A DNA stretch of 64,000 bases from Paralithodes platypus (GCA_032716605.1 CM064523.1:38447726-38511725); one strand, 5' to 3'; positions 12,579-24,382 are shown, counted from the stretch's first letter. A program made the numbers and translations. Notes: generated by a model not told the origin, from the sequence alone.

Positions 12579-13056
12579 TTTACGCCTTACGAGCGGGCCC
12601 GTCAGTAACTTCTACTACCTGCCAAGCGGGTGGTTTTACCCTAAACGAGCTTATTTCCGTGCTCTTTTTCATGCATAAACAAGAGCCAGAGCGTAATACA
12701 ATTATGTATCCCTGAAAGGGCGATAATTGAGCTTTCCAATGACACCAGAACCATCCTTCTACGTCCACGCATTCTCTTGCAACGATCGTGCAAGACGAAG
12801 GAAAAATCCCTAAAATACGGTAATTTCCTTACATAATTCCCTGTGTAGCGAGGTAGTGAGTGTGGATGTGTGTGGAGGAGACGACAGTTGCCGCGCGGGA
12901 CCCGTGCCGAACAGTCAGAGCCGACCTACGCTCCTCCCACCGCTCGTCTCTCTTTCAGAGCCAATTATTGCCCAAAATTGCACACCGCCTTAAGTCGGTC
13001 CCCGCCACATAGTCCTTTCTTCTCTAGACCGACTTAAGTCCGGTCCCGCCAGTTAA
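12579..13056 (-). mobile_element. Diverged TTAA MITE, family A (copy A3, reversed)
   Basis: Matches, in reverse orientation, the family A copies at 13811-14298 and 51445-51920. Shared words are CCTTACGAGCGG near the left end, CCCTGAAAGGG at 12710-12720, CAATGACACCA and GCCACATAGTCC near the right end. The left border is TTTA rather than TTAA; the right TTAA (13053-13056) is also the left TTAA of the next element. No coding capacity. Confidence 0.65.
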
Positions 13057-13497
13057 CCCGTGGAGCCCCGGCTAGTTTTGTAATGTTTGTTCACCAGAAC
13101 CCGGCCGGTTTCCAAAAAATTGTTTTATTCCAGAAACAATAGCGAATGGGTTAGGAATGAAGGAAAAACCACGAAAAACCGCTCAAAAAGCTTAAAGAAT
13201 GGTCCTACAGAGCCCCCGAAAACGTATTTTACACGAGTAAAAAATTGAAGGCAATTACCCCAAAAACCAGGTTATTGCACGCTCACGCGCACGCACGTGG
13301 ACTTTGAGAGTTTTCAACCATCGGCACGGTTGCGTGGGATACGTACACAGTTCCCATACAAATCTGAGCCCTCTTGAGTGGCTACACCTGAGGTTACGGT
13401 CGGTGCAATTAGGGTGACGCGCCAGGTGCGTTTCTGGGGCTGTGCGTTACATACATCGCCGACGCGTCAGACGCGTCGCTGGGGCTGTACGGGTTAA
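13053..13497 (+). mobile_element. TTAA MITE, family B (copy B1)
   Basis: Bounded by TTAA at 13053-13056 and 13494-13497. The termini CCCGTGGAGCCCCGGCTAG (left) and GCTGGGGCTGTACGGG (right) are inverted relatives. Internal match to copy 49801-50231 includes CCAGAAACAATAGCGAATGG, AAAAACCACGAAAAACCG and TTTTCAACCATCGGCA. The TTAA target and short terminal repeats fit piggyBac-type MITEs. No transposase. Confidence 0.8.
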
Positions 13498-13810
13498 GGG
13501 TTAAGTAAATAATTACTAAGCATTAAGGAAAACCAATGCATATAACACACAAAAGTAGTACTATTCTATGTCAAGTAGTAGGTTCAATTATGTTTTACAA
13601 GTATTAGTTTTAAAATAGCTTATAGGATACCGGGCTGTCCATGATAATTTGGTGAATGTCTTTTATTTATTAGTGGCCCCTCCATCATTGACGATGCGCC
13701 TTATTAAAGTATGGCCTATCTTTGAACTCAATGGCTCGCCGTTCAAACGACCCGCCTAGGAGAGTAAACATCAAGATTACCAATCATCGTCAGCGAAACG
13801 CTCTTAGATA

Positions 13811-14298
13811 TTAACCCTTAATTAGCGGCTCACCACATAAGTCGAGTTAAATAAAGCTGGACTATGTGGCGGCGCTCGACATAACTCGAGTGGCAATTTC
13901 AGCACGTAATGTTGCTGAGAGAGAGAGACAAGTGGTGGCAGGAGAGTAGCGAGCGTATGACTGCTCCAGACCACCGCGGCGAACATACTGACACGAATCC
14001 CAGCTCCCTCCTCCCTCTCTCACTCGCTATATAAGGAATTGTATCGGGAAAGTGGCTAATTACATGCTTTTTGCACTCGCGTTGCACGGTTATTGCAAGA
14101 AAACTAGCCATCATAAAAGGATCGTTATGGTGTCATTCGAAAGCTCTGTTTATGCCCTTTCAGGGATAGGTACTTGTTTTACGTTCTGGGTCTTATTTAG
14201 GCATGAAAATGATCACGTAAACAGCCCTATTTTGGCTAAAAACACCCCGCTGGGCGGTACATATAAATAAACCGCATAGGCCGCTCGTAAGGTGTTAA
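13811..14298 (+). mobile_element. TTAA MITE, family A (copy A1) in DIRS left repeat
   Basis: TTAA at 13811-13814 and 14295-14298. Inside ends: CCCTTAATTAGCGGCTCACC on the left and CATAGGCCGCTCGTAAGGTG on the right, imperfect inverted relatives sharing an AGCGGC/GCCGCT core. About 488 bp including both TTAAs, nearly identical to copy A2 at 51445. Short frames inside it recur in A2 only because the sequence is repeated. The insertion is validated by the uninterrupted DIRS right repeat. Confidence 0.88.
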
Positions 14299-14376
14299 AA
14301 AACGCTCACAGACTCGTCCTTATGTTGTGGGTACCACCACTAGAAAAAAACAGTAAAAATTAAAAAAAATTAAGTG

Positions 14377-14611
14377 TTAACCCCTTCAGACTCATATGAC
14401 GCAGAGGTTGCCAGATTAGCAATACGAAATAGAGTTCGCTCACTCTTATAAATACCTCTCCAAAATTAGTTTTCTGCCCACAACTAACTCAAAGACAACT
14501 GCAGAGGTTGAAGTAACTAAACTAAAGGTTTCTAAATACCCCTGATGGTAACAAAGGCTTTAAAGTATCCCTAATAGGCTCAAAATCGCGTCATATGTCG
14601 GAGAGAGTTAA
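14377..14611. mobile_element. TTAA MITE, second family, in DIRS left repeat
   Basis: TTAA at 14377-14380 and 14608-14611. The termini CCCCTTCAGACTCATATGAC and GCGTCATATGTCGGAGAGAG are inverted relatives (shared CATATGACGC core). About 235 bp, non-coding. The uninterrupted target (TTGTTAAACATG) is seen in the DIRS right repeat. Confidence 0.82.
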
Positions 14612-15081
14612 ACATGATCTAGCAGGTTGCACTTCACATGCGTCTGGGCGCATTTGTCCTTCTCCTACGCGCCGTCGGGTCCGGAAGTGTTCGGAGGTGT
14701 GCACAGCCTCGCTTCGTTCTTTTCCTACCTCCGACTTGTGAGTCTTTTCTCATTCGTCCATGCTAGTTGCTGAGGTTAGGGTAGCTTATAGATTAGCTAG
14801 TCTGTGTACACCTTTTCCCACTCGCCCTAGGAGACTCTTCCATGGGTGTTTGGCAAGGTTTTGTCAAGAGTCCTTGTTGTGTGTTTCTTTTCCCCTAGGT
14901 TTATTCTATTCTAGCTCTTATAGGCATAAGGCTTCTTTTAGAGGATCCGGGGCCCGCTTTTCGGCTACCAAATTGGGTGCGTTAAGCGTTTTTTTCTACA
15001 CTTCGAGAGGAACATGAGCGTTTCGAGTTCACTCACTTAGTGAGGAGGGTGATGTACTTTTCAATATATTCTGGCAACTAT

Positions 15082-15246
15082 TTAACGATGTTGTTCATTT
15101 TTAGGAAGGACGTCTACCAATTAAAAGGCTATATACTATCTCAATTGATCCTTTTAGCTACCATATATCCTATCTAAGTTTAAACAAATCGTCTATATGT
15201 AGCTGAAATAAAATACGAAAGACGTCACCGGTACAGAATGGGTTAA
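15082..15246. mobile_element. Possible TTAA MITE related to family C
   Basis: TTAA at 15082-15085 and 15243-15246. The interior (CTCAATTGATCC, AACAAATCGTCTATATGTAG) resembles 62860-63020 and more distantly the family C copies at 35093 and 51972. Terminal repeats are weak. Confidence 0.4.
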
Positions 15247-15875
15247 GTAAGACTTGCGACAACGTTCCTCTAGTCACTTCACGCTGGTTTTCCCGGCGGG
15301 AAATCTCCAAAGTGTCTAGTGATATGTTGATTTCGAGTTGTCCTTGTTTGGCACAAGATAGGTCGAAATTGTTTCTGTACTAGTTTTGCCGACGGTGGTA
15401 AATATACGGGAGGAGAATTTTTAACATACTTTGTCTATTGGGGTCCCCGGCTTGGCCGTCGCCCACAGGACATTTCCGCCTCAAGGTCTAGCAGAAACCA
15501 TTCATAGTTTGGGGCTACTGAGAAGGCATGCCTAGCGTTGACGTGGGGAGCCACTTCCGCCGGGTATAGGCTGAGCCGAAAACAAACTCACCTCTTCCTA
15601 TTTTGTGCATCTCGGTGAACTGTGTAGCCTATTCCTGACGTTTGCCGCCGGGATATTAGGGATGCCGGGTTCCATGGACGTTGGTCGCCGGGAACCAAGT
15701 TCTTATGTGGATGGGATTAGGTCAGTGCTGGTCACTTAGGTAAGAAGTTATTACTCAAGTAACATCTGGAATGATACATTAATGTAAGGGTAACTATGAT
15801 TGTCTAGTGTTAGTTCAGTTCTTTTTTCTCTTTTAACATTTTTTGTAATCTATGTATCTATATACTTAGGCCCAA
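15247..15875 (+). other. DIRS 5' leader, no ORF recognised
   Basis: Sequence between the left terminal repeat and the gag-like ORF. Frames here are short and show no recognised domain. Treated as DIRS 5' non-coding sequence from its position only. Confidence 0.45.
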
Positions 15876-15879
15876 TCCC

Positions 15880-17170
15880 CACTTTTCATATTTTTATTTT
15901 CATTTTCTATTTTATTCTATTGTATTATTTTGTTTTTCCTTTTTTCTTGGGGGTGGCCGACTTAAGACAGAGCAAGAACAGGGAAAACAACAAAACAAAC
16001 ATAGATAAAAACACAAATCCACACACATATAGGTCACCCAGGAGAAGACCCAGAGTCCAGGGTCACCAAGGTCGCTCCAGCACTCCCCCGGCCCCCGACC
16101 ACCCGGAGAGGTTCCGATCTCGGCAGGCAGACATGCAGCGGAGCCGAAGCCACAAGCCCGCCCACCACACTTCCAGGCGCACCCTTCATATTAATCGTCT
16201 CCCCGGGCCAGGCGCCTGATGGACTATTATATGGTCCAACTTGCGCCCGACCCCTTCCCTCAAATGATACCCGTGTTCACTCAACTATTCACAAGCATTC
16301 TCCATTCACTCCTGTCCACCACCACTTCCCCTGCCTGAGCTATAGTCATTCCTCTATCATCCAAAGTTTTTCTTACACAGTCTCTCCTTCTCAATGGGGC
16401 CTTCCTGCCCTTCTATCTCCCCTTGTGTCTGACTCACATAGTCTCTTTGTAAGCCTTTGATCTCCCATTCGTTCAACAGGACCATACCAGCTCAGCACCC
16501 TTCTGTCCACTCTGGCTAACAAATGTTCCTGTTGCCCCACTCTCCTACGTATCTCTTCATTTCTCAATCCGTCTCTACGAGTAACTCCACACGTACTCCT
16601 CAAGCAGCTCATCTCCATCACATCCAGTTTTCTTTTCTCCTTTTTCTTCAGAGCCCATATCTCAGCCCCATACATCACTGTTGGCACAACAATTCCTTGA
16701 TACAGTGCACTTTTTACTTTCATTCCGAGATTTCTCGTCTTCCACATACTTCCCATTGCTCGGAAAACCTTCCTTCCTTCACACACTCTCTGTTTTACCT
16801 CCATTTCCATACCTCCACTCCTGCTTTTCGTTCCTCCTAGATATTTAAAACACTCTACTTGTTCCAATATTTCCCCATCCAGCCTCACATCTAGATTCAC
16901 CCTATGATCTCCCCTATTACACACCATTACTTTACTTTTATTGACGTTCACCTTCAGTTTCCTCCTTCCACAAACCACACCAAACTCTTTGACTACCCGC
17001 TGCAGTTTCTCCTCAGAATCCGCCACCAATGCAGTGTCATCAGCGAACAGCAACTGATTAAATTCCCAATCTCTACCATTCTTTCCTACTAAACCCAATC
17101 CTCTTCCCATAGTTCTCCTTTTCACCTTTCTCACCACACCATCCATAAACATATTAAACAGCCATGGTGA

Positions 17171-17211
<41 letters not shown>

Positions 17212-17900
17212 CTATATTCCAACTTACTTCCTCTTGGGCATAGGCTGAGAGCCTTAACATTCACCGCTTTACAATGAACAGTGAAGCCCGTGAGGTCTTG
17301 TTCCAGTCTAGGGAGTGAGACATGTGAAGCACGTAGAGTACAACGAGCACCTGCCATCTTGCCTTCACATGAGGCACGGTGCTCACTCATGGCCCGAAAC
17401 GACCCCATCTCTGAAGCCACCTCGTTCCCGTGCTTCACTGTCTCACTCCCTACACTCGGACTCTCACACTTACACACACACAACGCCACCTGTTGAGCAG
17501 ATAACTCACCAGGCATTGCACCCCTATAGCATATTTTGAATATGGGAATATTCATACAGTGCTATTTAATCAGGGAACAATGAGGGTATTTTATTGACGT
17601 TTCGGTGGGCTTGTGGTAATGCACTGATACTAGGTACAGCACAAATTCCATCCCAATAATATCTTCCCATTGATACATCGGGATTTGAACCCGGGACCTT
17701 TGGATTACCAGGCCAGTGGCAAGACCACTCCACCACACCTCCCCTATTACACAACCCTGTCGCAAACCTACCCTTACTTCAAACCATTCACTCAACTCAC
17801 CATTTCCTACTCTAACACATGCTCTGCTCCCTTCATAAAAACTCTTAATTAACTGCTTCTAACAAATTTCCTCCAATTTCATAAATCCTTAACACCTTCC
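15880..17900 (-). pseudogene. LINE fragment (EN-RT, C-terminal half), split by a SINE
   Basis: Minus-strand reading from 17800 down gives the RT motif VGLRQGCV. After the SINE at 17173-17744 it continues with SPWLFNMFMDGV, then QLLFADDTALVADS (catalytic Asp pair near 17035), NVNKSKVM, CFKYLGG, YGAEIWALKKKEKRK and a C-terminal SWYGPVERM block ending near 16391. This is the RT thumb and C-terminal region typical of RTE- or I-like endonuclease-RT LINEs. The 5' half (endonuclease and RT fingers) is missing. An A-rich stretch on the minus strand at about 15955-15885 may be the 3' tail. It lies in the DIRS leader, so it was probably inserted after the DIRS element, but I could not verify a target duplication. 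Confidence 0.8.
17173..17744 (-). mobile_element. tRNA-derived SINE, copy 1 (in LINE RT)
   Basis: On the minus strand it starts near GGGGAGGTGTGGTGGAGTGG (A-box TGGTGGAGTGG), then a B-box GGTTCAAATCC about 35 nt later, a body of roughly 450 bp and a poly-A tail (poly-T at 17173-17211). The second copy lies at 30482-30994. It interrupts the LINE exactly between the GLRQGCV and SPWLFN parts of the RT. No clear target duplication was found. Confidence 0.85.
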
Positions 17901-18018
17901 ACATTGCTTCACGATAATAATATTATTAATATTAGCTTTTCTAGCCTAGCATGTCCCTATGAGCATTGATTCTTGACTTTTACAACCCTCAGGTGCGGTA
18001 GCCAAGTTAACACCCGGG

Positions 18019-21000
18019 ATGCCTAGGAGGATTAGCATTCCCCCGGCGGGAGGGAGCGATGGATTACAGTGGTTATACTTTTGCTCCGGCCCCAATTGTG
18101 CTAATCTTTCTGACATCGGTCACAAACAGTGCGTGAGATGTGTAACTTGTCTCGACAGCTCAGGAGGCCAGTGGTTGTCAAAAACATGTCAACAGTGTGC
18201 GGTATTACGTAATGGCTTTCTAACTCACTCTGACAGCAAGTGTAAGACAATTTTGCTAACAATAAAATCAATTTTTGTCTGGTACTGTAAAAACATAGCC
18301 CATAAATCTCTGCAGTTGAATGACCCATTATTAGACGATATGTTGAAAACAGTGCCTTCTTTGGAAGCTGGGCGCCTCAGTACACGTTCTTCTTCAAAAT
18401 CTAGTGTTTCAAAACTAAAAAAGACTGTGACAACGTTTCTGATGACTCTAGCAGTCGTAATGCCTCCTCCCGCACCTCCAAGAGACCTAGGACCTCAGAC
18501 GGACCTGTGCCGGGGTCGTCTGCTCCGACTTCCCGGCGCTCGCGGTCTCGTTCGCCTCTGGAGACACCCAGGTCTGCTTCCTCTCTACAAATACAAGAGG
18601 CTAAAAAGCACCATTCAGACTTAGCTTCGTGCCTCACAAGCGGCGATAACAGATCTAAGGACACTAAGAAATCCACGAAGCAGTCGTACACAAAGAAGCC
18701 CAAGAGTTTTAAGACCTCTACTACGCCGGAACGTACACATTCTTTCTCCTGCCGAGATCTCTCACAAGACATTGACGCCAGTCTCATTGGCCCAACACCT
18801 CAGTTAACAATTCCCCGCCGGGCGGCACACCCAGAGCCTCCCGTTATTCCGGTCCTCGGGGTAGATCGTAGTAGCAGCGTTCTGATGGGCAGGCAAGATG
18901 ATGACATCTCCCATGTATCCGAGCAGTTTGAAGACTCTACAGTAGAAACTATGGACGCCTCTCCTATACCTGACCTCTACCTGGGTGAGGTATCACAAAC
19001 AAGTACACAAGACACTGTTGTCCAGGCTGGCGAGCCTCCCCAGCCCGGGAACCGGGCATCACGCCACTTCGCAGACTGGGAGGAGATTCCATCTGGCCAA
19101 CAGGATGCTCCTTCCTATTCTGGAACGCAGGGCTCGGAAGCTTCTCGCCCTACATCAGCGTCTGACCAGCAAGGTGGAATCTTGGTGACAAATGAACAGT
19201 TTAGGGACTGACTTGAGTTTGTTCAGTCAGTGAAAGAGGAAAGACAGGTAAAGGTACCGACACCCGTAGCTCCGGCGGTGCGACCTCTGGGCCGTGTGCA
19301 AGTTTTCCCTCAGGTTGATTTAGTATCTAACCTCCCTGTTAACGTAACCCCGGTGGCTAATCCGCCAGTTGCCGCTGCTCTTTTGCCTTCTAAGTTGAAT
19401 ATTTTGGCGGATTTCATTCCACCTCCCTTTGATCATTCAGTGATTTCTAAGAAGGGCCCTATGCCCCTCTTATATGGCCCTGATACTTCCTGGACAGTCA
19501 TTAAGACCACTCGCCCTGAGGTCGCGCAGTTGACGGTCGCAGGTGAAGTCCCTGTGCCTTACCATTGGTTTGTTTCAATGAGTAAGGCCAAGAAACTAAG
19601 GGCCAAGAACCAAGCCGGCGATGTGCTAGATGTTGTGATAAAAGCAATCCCGAGTTTGTATAATCCTGAGTACTTCGTCTACTCACAGTCCCCAGCCCTA
19701 CCTCCAGCATCCTCTGTGAAACTTTTTTTCTGATTGGTCAAAATCTGATGGTTTGAATGATGTTAACATTTTCCAGGGTATGACCCCCGAACTTAACACT
19801 ACCCCGCAGAAGGATGATTCAGGTCTTCCGGTTATTCACATAAAGGGTGATGAGTCTGGGCCGTGGGCTGTGTGGGGACAAGAGGCCCAGCTGTTTGCCA
19901 GCACAATTACGAACAAAAGCAGTCATAGCTTCCGCTGGAGGATAATCATTGGTCCTCCATGCCCGTAGGCCAGGCGGCAGGTGTACCACAATCTATGCTA
20001 GATTTTTGGAGTGCTCCTAAACTTTTGTTATGCCAGTTAGTAGACCCTTTTTGCTCTCCTACTCAGCTACAAATTGATAAAGACTTTAACCCGTTGAGCC
20101 CCGGCTAGTTATAATATTTTGTTCACCCTAGTCCCAAGCCATTTTCACTTATTTTTTTTGTTTGCTAAAATGGAAGACAAGGATGAGAAATGAAAAAAAA
20201 AACAAAAAAAAAATCACCTCTGACATTTTTGTTTTGGGGGGGGGGGGGCCGGTGGGGGGTTGGGGGGGGGGAGCCTCAAAAAAAATTGTTGAGCCAAAAT
20301 GGAAGAGAATGGTGAGAAATGAACACACAAATAAAAAAAAACTCATTTCGGTCATTTGGGGGGCGGGAGGGGGGGGGGGTTTCAATAGTTCGTCTCCCCC
20401 GCATGACCACCCGCCCGGGAGCACTAGGGTAAAAACTGAGTATGGCATTGTACGGCATACATCCTAATGAGTATCTCACATAAATCTCAAGCCTCTAGCT
20501 CCCATACGACCGGAGTAATGAAGGTTCAAAGTGGCGGTGAACTAGGGGTGTAAACTATCCCCACTAAGCCCACCACCACCAGCCGCGCGGCTGTCTCGGC
20601 CCGCTCACACCTACTGGCCCGGCTCCCACACACACTACGGTACCTCCCCCTCCTATTCTCCCGCCATTTCCTACCTTACGAGCCACGTAAGTGTTTTTTA
20701 TATGTCGGACGCACGTGATGCGTCGCTGGGAGTTGGTGATCAAAGACTGCCGACGCAACACGTGCGACGCTGGGTCTCAACGGGTTAAGATGAGGCAGAA
20801 AGCCTGGAGGCTGCTATCACAATTTCTACTCAGTCGTCAGCTTGCGGCATCAATAGCCAGGACGATTGAGTCAGTTACTGCTACTAGCTCTCATAAGGCT
20901 CTATCTCTTACCCGGCGCATCTTACTTCAGAACTCTGTTGACATCCGCACAGCTACTTTTGAGGCTGTGATGGTGCGTCAAGATCTGAGGATGTATCTTG

Positions 21001-21690
21001 TTAAGAATCTGCCAGTGGAAATAGGTAAAAGGTTAATTTTGTCTGATGTGTTCACAAAAACTCTTGCCTCCACAGATGCTTGGCGCACAGTAAATTGTTT
21101 TTTGAACTCTAACCGTGCCACTGCTTCCAAGCCAAAGAGTGAGTCGTCAGTTAAATCTAAGTTTTCTAAGAGTCCCTTTCGTGGCCAGTTTCAGTCGCCG
21201 CAGTCATCCAAGACGCACACCAACCCTGGCAGCAGTGGCACAGCTAGAGGCCGCGGTCAGTCCAGGGGTAGAGGTAGATGGTTTAGGGGACAGTCAAAGA
21301 AGTCAGGTAGCAATGATAGCAAAGCCTCTCGTCCCTCTAACAATCAGTCGGAGTCACAATCCTCCCAACCAAAAAACCTGAGACACCACGAAGCTCTCTC
21401 ACTCCCAGGGCCAATGAATGGCGAGCCGGAAACGAGAGTAGCTCTGCCGGACAACACCAGTCTAGAGACTGGCAACTTTCGGGTATGTTACCGGGCATGG
21501 CCATGGCACACATGGGCAAGGACAGTGGTCCGCAAGGGTCTCTCATGGAGATGGTACCGGCGACCTCGCTTACATATCCCCCAAGAAATAACTCATGTTT
21601 CATTAGAGGTGGGATCAGTCATCCGGGAGATAGTACTCAAGCAGATCATTGTTCCAATATCATTCACTCAGCCCGTGTTCACTTCCTGAA
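18019..21690 (+). pseudogene. DIRS gag-like ORF1, frameshifted and MITE-split
   Basis: Starts at the ATG at 18019 (MPRRISIPPAGGSDGLQWLY) and shows a cysteine-rich N-terminus (CSGPNC, CVRCVTC, CQQC) that may bind zinc. A serine/arginine-rich region follows (18.5-18.7 kb), then a proline-rich stretch, and a Gly-Arg-rich basic patch (21.23-21.30 kb, SRGRGRWFRGQ) likely to bind nucleic acid. At least two frameshifts (near 18420 and 19730) and a TGA near 19210 break it. The MITE at 20086-20788 also splits it; joining the flanks at TTAA puts the downstream segment in frame with the last upstream one. The role (coat/RNA binding) is inferred from position and composition; gag proteins of DIRS elements are poorly conserved. 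Confidence 0.7.
20086..20788 (+). mobile_element. TTAA MITE, family B (copy B2) inside DIRS gag ORF
   Basis: TTAA at 20086-20089 and 20785-20788. The termini CCCGTTGAGCCCCGGCTAG and CGCTGGGTCTCAACGGG share a near-perfect inverted CCCGTTGAG. The interior has two related units (20166-20280 and 20298-20395), each holding AAAATGGAAGA, GAGAAATGAA and a long G-run. It is therefore longer than the other family B copies. Removing it with one TTAA restores the ORF frame. Confidence 0.88.
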
Positions 21691-23016
21691 TATTCTTGGT
21701 GCCAGAAAGGGACAGTGTTCAGATGAGGCCGGTCATCGACCTGTCTTCTCTGAATCACTATATTCACAATCAGGCGTTCAGGATGATGATGGTGAATCAG
21801 ATAAGGCTGACACTGCCGCCGCAAGGTTGGATGTGTTCCATAGATCTGACTGATGCCTACTGGCATGTCCCTATAAACAAACGCTTTCAAAAGTACCTGG
21901 TCTTGCGCCAAGGGAATCAGACGTTTGTTGTTCAAAGGATGCCCTTTGGTCTAAATCTTGCATCCTGTGTCTTCACAAAGTTAGTCCGACAGGCTCTGCT
22001 ACCATTGCTCAAACAAGGTATCATGGTGTTATGGTACCTAGACGATTGGTTAATAGTAGAGAATTCCAAAATTGTTTGCCTTCACAATGTACAACAGTTC
22101 ATGTCTCATGTCACCACCCTGGGGTTCAAAGTGAACTTGGCAAAGTCCAACTTGAACCCTACGATGGCCATCCAGTGGGTGGGTCTGCTTTGGGACACCA
22201 AATTACTTACTCTGAGTCAGAGTGCATACAACCGTCAGAGATTTCGCAAGAAACTCTTCCGGTTTCTTCATTCTCTGACCACTACAAGGAGGATTGGGAG
22301 TCTCTCGTCGGGTCAGTCAACTGGATCAGGTTGGCGGAAACACTATGGCGAATCCCGAAATTAATCCAGAACCTGCTGGCGGCTTGGGCGAAGCCAGAAG
22401 TGTTACACTCCTCTTTGACATGGACAACTCCTCCTCGGATGGTCTGGATCGACACAGATGTGTCAGGTACCCTGGGATGGGGGTATCAGTCGAATCTGGT
22501 CCATCGAGGTCAGGGTCTATGGTCCAGGTACAATCAACTTCATATTAATGCCAAAGAGATATTAATCCCCCTGTTTTTCTTAATAGAGCACGGCTCAACG
22601 TTGGCGGGAAAGCCCTTAGCCTTCAGGATGGACAATCTGACTGCAGTGACATTCATTCAGAAGCAAGGGTCAGTGGATCTCGAGTGTTACAAGGGTTATC
22701 GGAAAAGATCTTTCGGCTAGCTGCAAGGCTAGAGATTTATCTTCATGCAACATGTCTTCCCGGCATGGCAAATGTCTGGGCAAACGCTCTGTCTCGGAGA
22801 TAGAGCACTCTAGTAGAATGGTCTGTCAAGCAAACCGTCTTTCAAAAGATGATTGCAGAGCCATACCTTCCACAAGTGGACTTGTTCGCATCAGAGACAA
22901 CCCACAAGTTGCCTCAGTTCCTCACACGCCGGAGTCAAACCCCGGCGGGAGGACCGGACGCATTTCTGGTAGATTGGAACAAATGGAGCTCCATTTATCT
23001 GTTTCCACCTACAGAC
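21680..23016 (+). pseudogene. DIRS reverse transcriptase / RNase H
   Basis: RT: MRPVIDLSSLN (about 21.73 kb), CSIDLTDAYWHVPI (first catalytic Asp), MPFGLNLAS, then WYLDDWLIV with the catalytic YLDD at 22035-22046. RNase H follows after a frameshift near 22290: WIDTDVSGTLGWG, HINAKEI and RMDNLTAV, which hold the expected Asp-Glu-Asp acidic residues. After another shift near 22690 come WANALSRR, QVDLFAS, DAFLVDWNKW and YLFPPTD, the region that follows RNase H in DIRS elements. An in-frame stop lies near 22801. The YLFPPTD block is cut at 23016 by a foldback element and resumes at 23210 (VWYNQL near 23300). Dead, but the domain order is complete. Confidence 0.88.
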
Positions 23017-23200
23017 GGTTCCATGCATCTCAACCAGTAGACCATTTCAACCAGTAGCTCTCAACCAGTGCCAAATTAACCCAGACCAACCAAACCAGTG
23101 CCAAAATATAGTACTAACATAACCTAACCGTATTGGTTGATTTGGTACTGGTTGAGAGCTACTGGTTGAAATGGTCTACTGGATGAGTTGACTGGTCACC
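23017..23200 (+). mobile_element. Foldback element with 9-bp target duplication, copy 1
   Basis: Flanked by CCTACAGAC at 23008-23016 and 23201-23209. Ends GGTTCCATG and TGGTCACC. Nearly the whole element folds on itself: CTCAACCAGTAGACCATTTC near the left pairs with GAAATGGTCTACTGG near the right. The centre contains AACATAACCTAACC. Joining the flanks at one copy of the 9-bp repeat restores the DIRS reading frame. Confidence 0.88.
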
Positions 23201-23379
23201 CCTACAGACGCATCCTTAATGTGCAGAGTAGTTCACAAACTACGCGATTATCGGGGCATGGTCTTGATGATTGCGCCGATGTGGCCGGCCCAAGTGTGGT
23301 ACAACCAATTGAAGACATAATGCGAGAACCCGGTGTCGCTCCCGATCTCGTGCTTCCATTTAGACACAATTGGAAACCT

Positions 23380-24382
23380 CAAGACCTCGCTGACTTTTGC
23401 CTTGTGGATATTCAGAAGGCCAAGTGGTTACCCGAATTTGGCGAGAGCGTGACTCACAAGTTGATTAATCAGTATACTAAATCAACCCAAAGAGATTATT
23501 AATCACATTGGAAGGTTTTTACTACCTGGATCGTAGAAACTGCCCAAAAACAGTCCTCAGTGGCCTTAGTTTTTAATTATTTGAATTATCTTTTCGAAAG
23601 CCGCTCACTGTCAGTTGTTACATTAAGGGGTCACCTCACGGCTATTAGGAAGCCATTTTTTTATTTGACTGGCCTTTCCATACCTGAGGCGGAGGAGAAC
23701 GGTTTCATGCGCGCATGCTTCCGGCTTTGCCCCCCACCACGCCAGCTTATGCCCACCTGGTCACTTGATCTAGCCCTTAATATGCTTCACTCTCCGAGGT
23801 ATTGTCACATTCCTCCTTTCGAGTTAAAGTTAAAGAAGGCTCTTTTTCTTATGGCCCTGGCCATGGGTAACAGGGTATTTGAGTTGGCTGCGATGAGTTC
23901 TGAACCATCTTGCCTTAGATTCTCCAGGCGTGATATGAGTGTCCATATAGCTCCTACACCTAATTTTGTGGCTAAGAACGAGCACGCTGATCATATGTTT
24001 ACAGAATTAGAGGTGCCAGCTCTCAAGCACGGCGAAAGACACCACCTATTATGTCCGGTGAAATCGCTTATTAATTTTATGCAGGAATCTCGACCAACTC
24101 AGGCCGGGTCCCTCTGGGTCTCCCGCACAGGTACACGCCTCAAGAAGCAGCAGTTGGCAGTTTTATTGGTAGAAGTCATCAGAAAGAGTAATCCGGGTGC
24201 TCTTGGGTGAGCACACGATATTCGTAAATGGGCAGCATCGCTCCGATTTTTAAAGAATTACTCTCTTGAAGACATGCAATGGACAAACTTATGGTTCTCT
24301 ACTCACACTTTCATTACGCAGTACCTGTCAGTGAATCTCACGAAACCTAATCTACAATGTATATCTTTCAGGCAGAAAGTCT
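23380..24382 (+). pseudogene. DIRS tyrosine recombinase
   Basis: Carries the recombinase signature: MGNRVFELAAM with the first catalytic Arg (AGG at 23872), HDIRKWAAS giving the HxxR pair (His 24214, Arg 24223), and FITQYLSVNL with the candidate nucleophilic Tyr at 24322. DIRS elements use this enzyme to integrate circular DNA. A TAA near 23500 and a TGA at 24208, just before HDIR, disrupt it. The N-terminal SAM-like part is readable from about 23340. Confidence 0.87.

Larger units (their letters stand above)
13664..14665 (+). repeat. DIRS left inverted terminal repeat, split by two MITEs
   Basis: Segments 13664-13814, 14299-14380 and 14612-14665 together match the reverse complement of 25080-25415 (shared words include GCCGTTCAAACGACCCGCCT, CAGACTCGTCCTTATG and TCTGGGCGCAT). 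Both interruptions lie exactly at TTAA, and the right repeat shows the uninterrupted sequence at both places. Confidence 0.85.

Noticed and set aside
14052..14270. 72-residue frame repeated identically at 51674-51892, suggesting a conserved small protein
   Set aside because: Both lie inside nearly identical family A MITEs. The identity reflects the repeat, and the frame spans most of a non-coding element.
17670..17744. Possible free-standing tRNA gene (B-box and A-box present)
   Set aside because: It is the head of a SINE with a long body and poly-A tail, and a second copy occurs at 30.9 kb.
20149..20467. Proline-rich and glycine-rich frames on both strands
   Set aside because: Produced by G-runs and A-runs in MITE B2, which interrupts a DIRS ORF.
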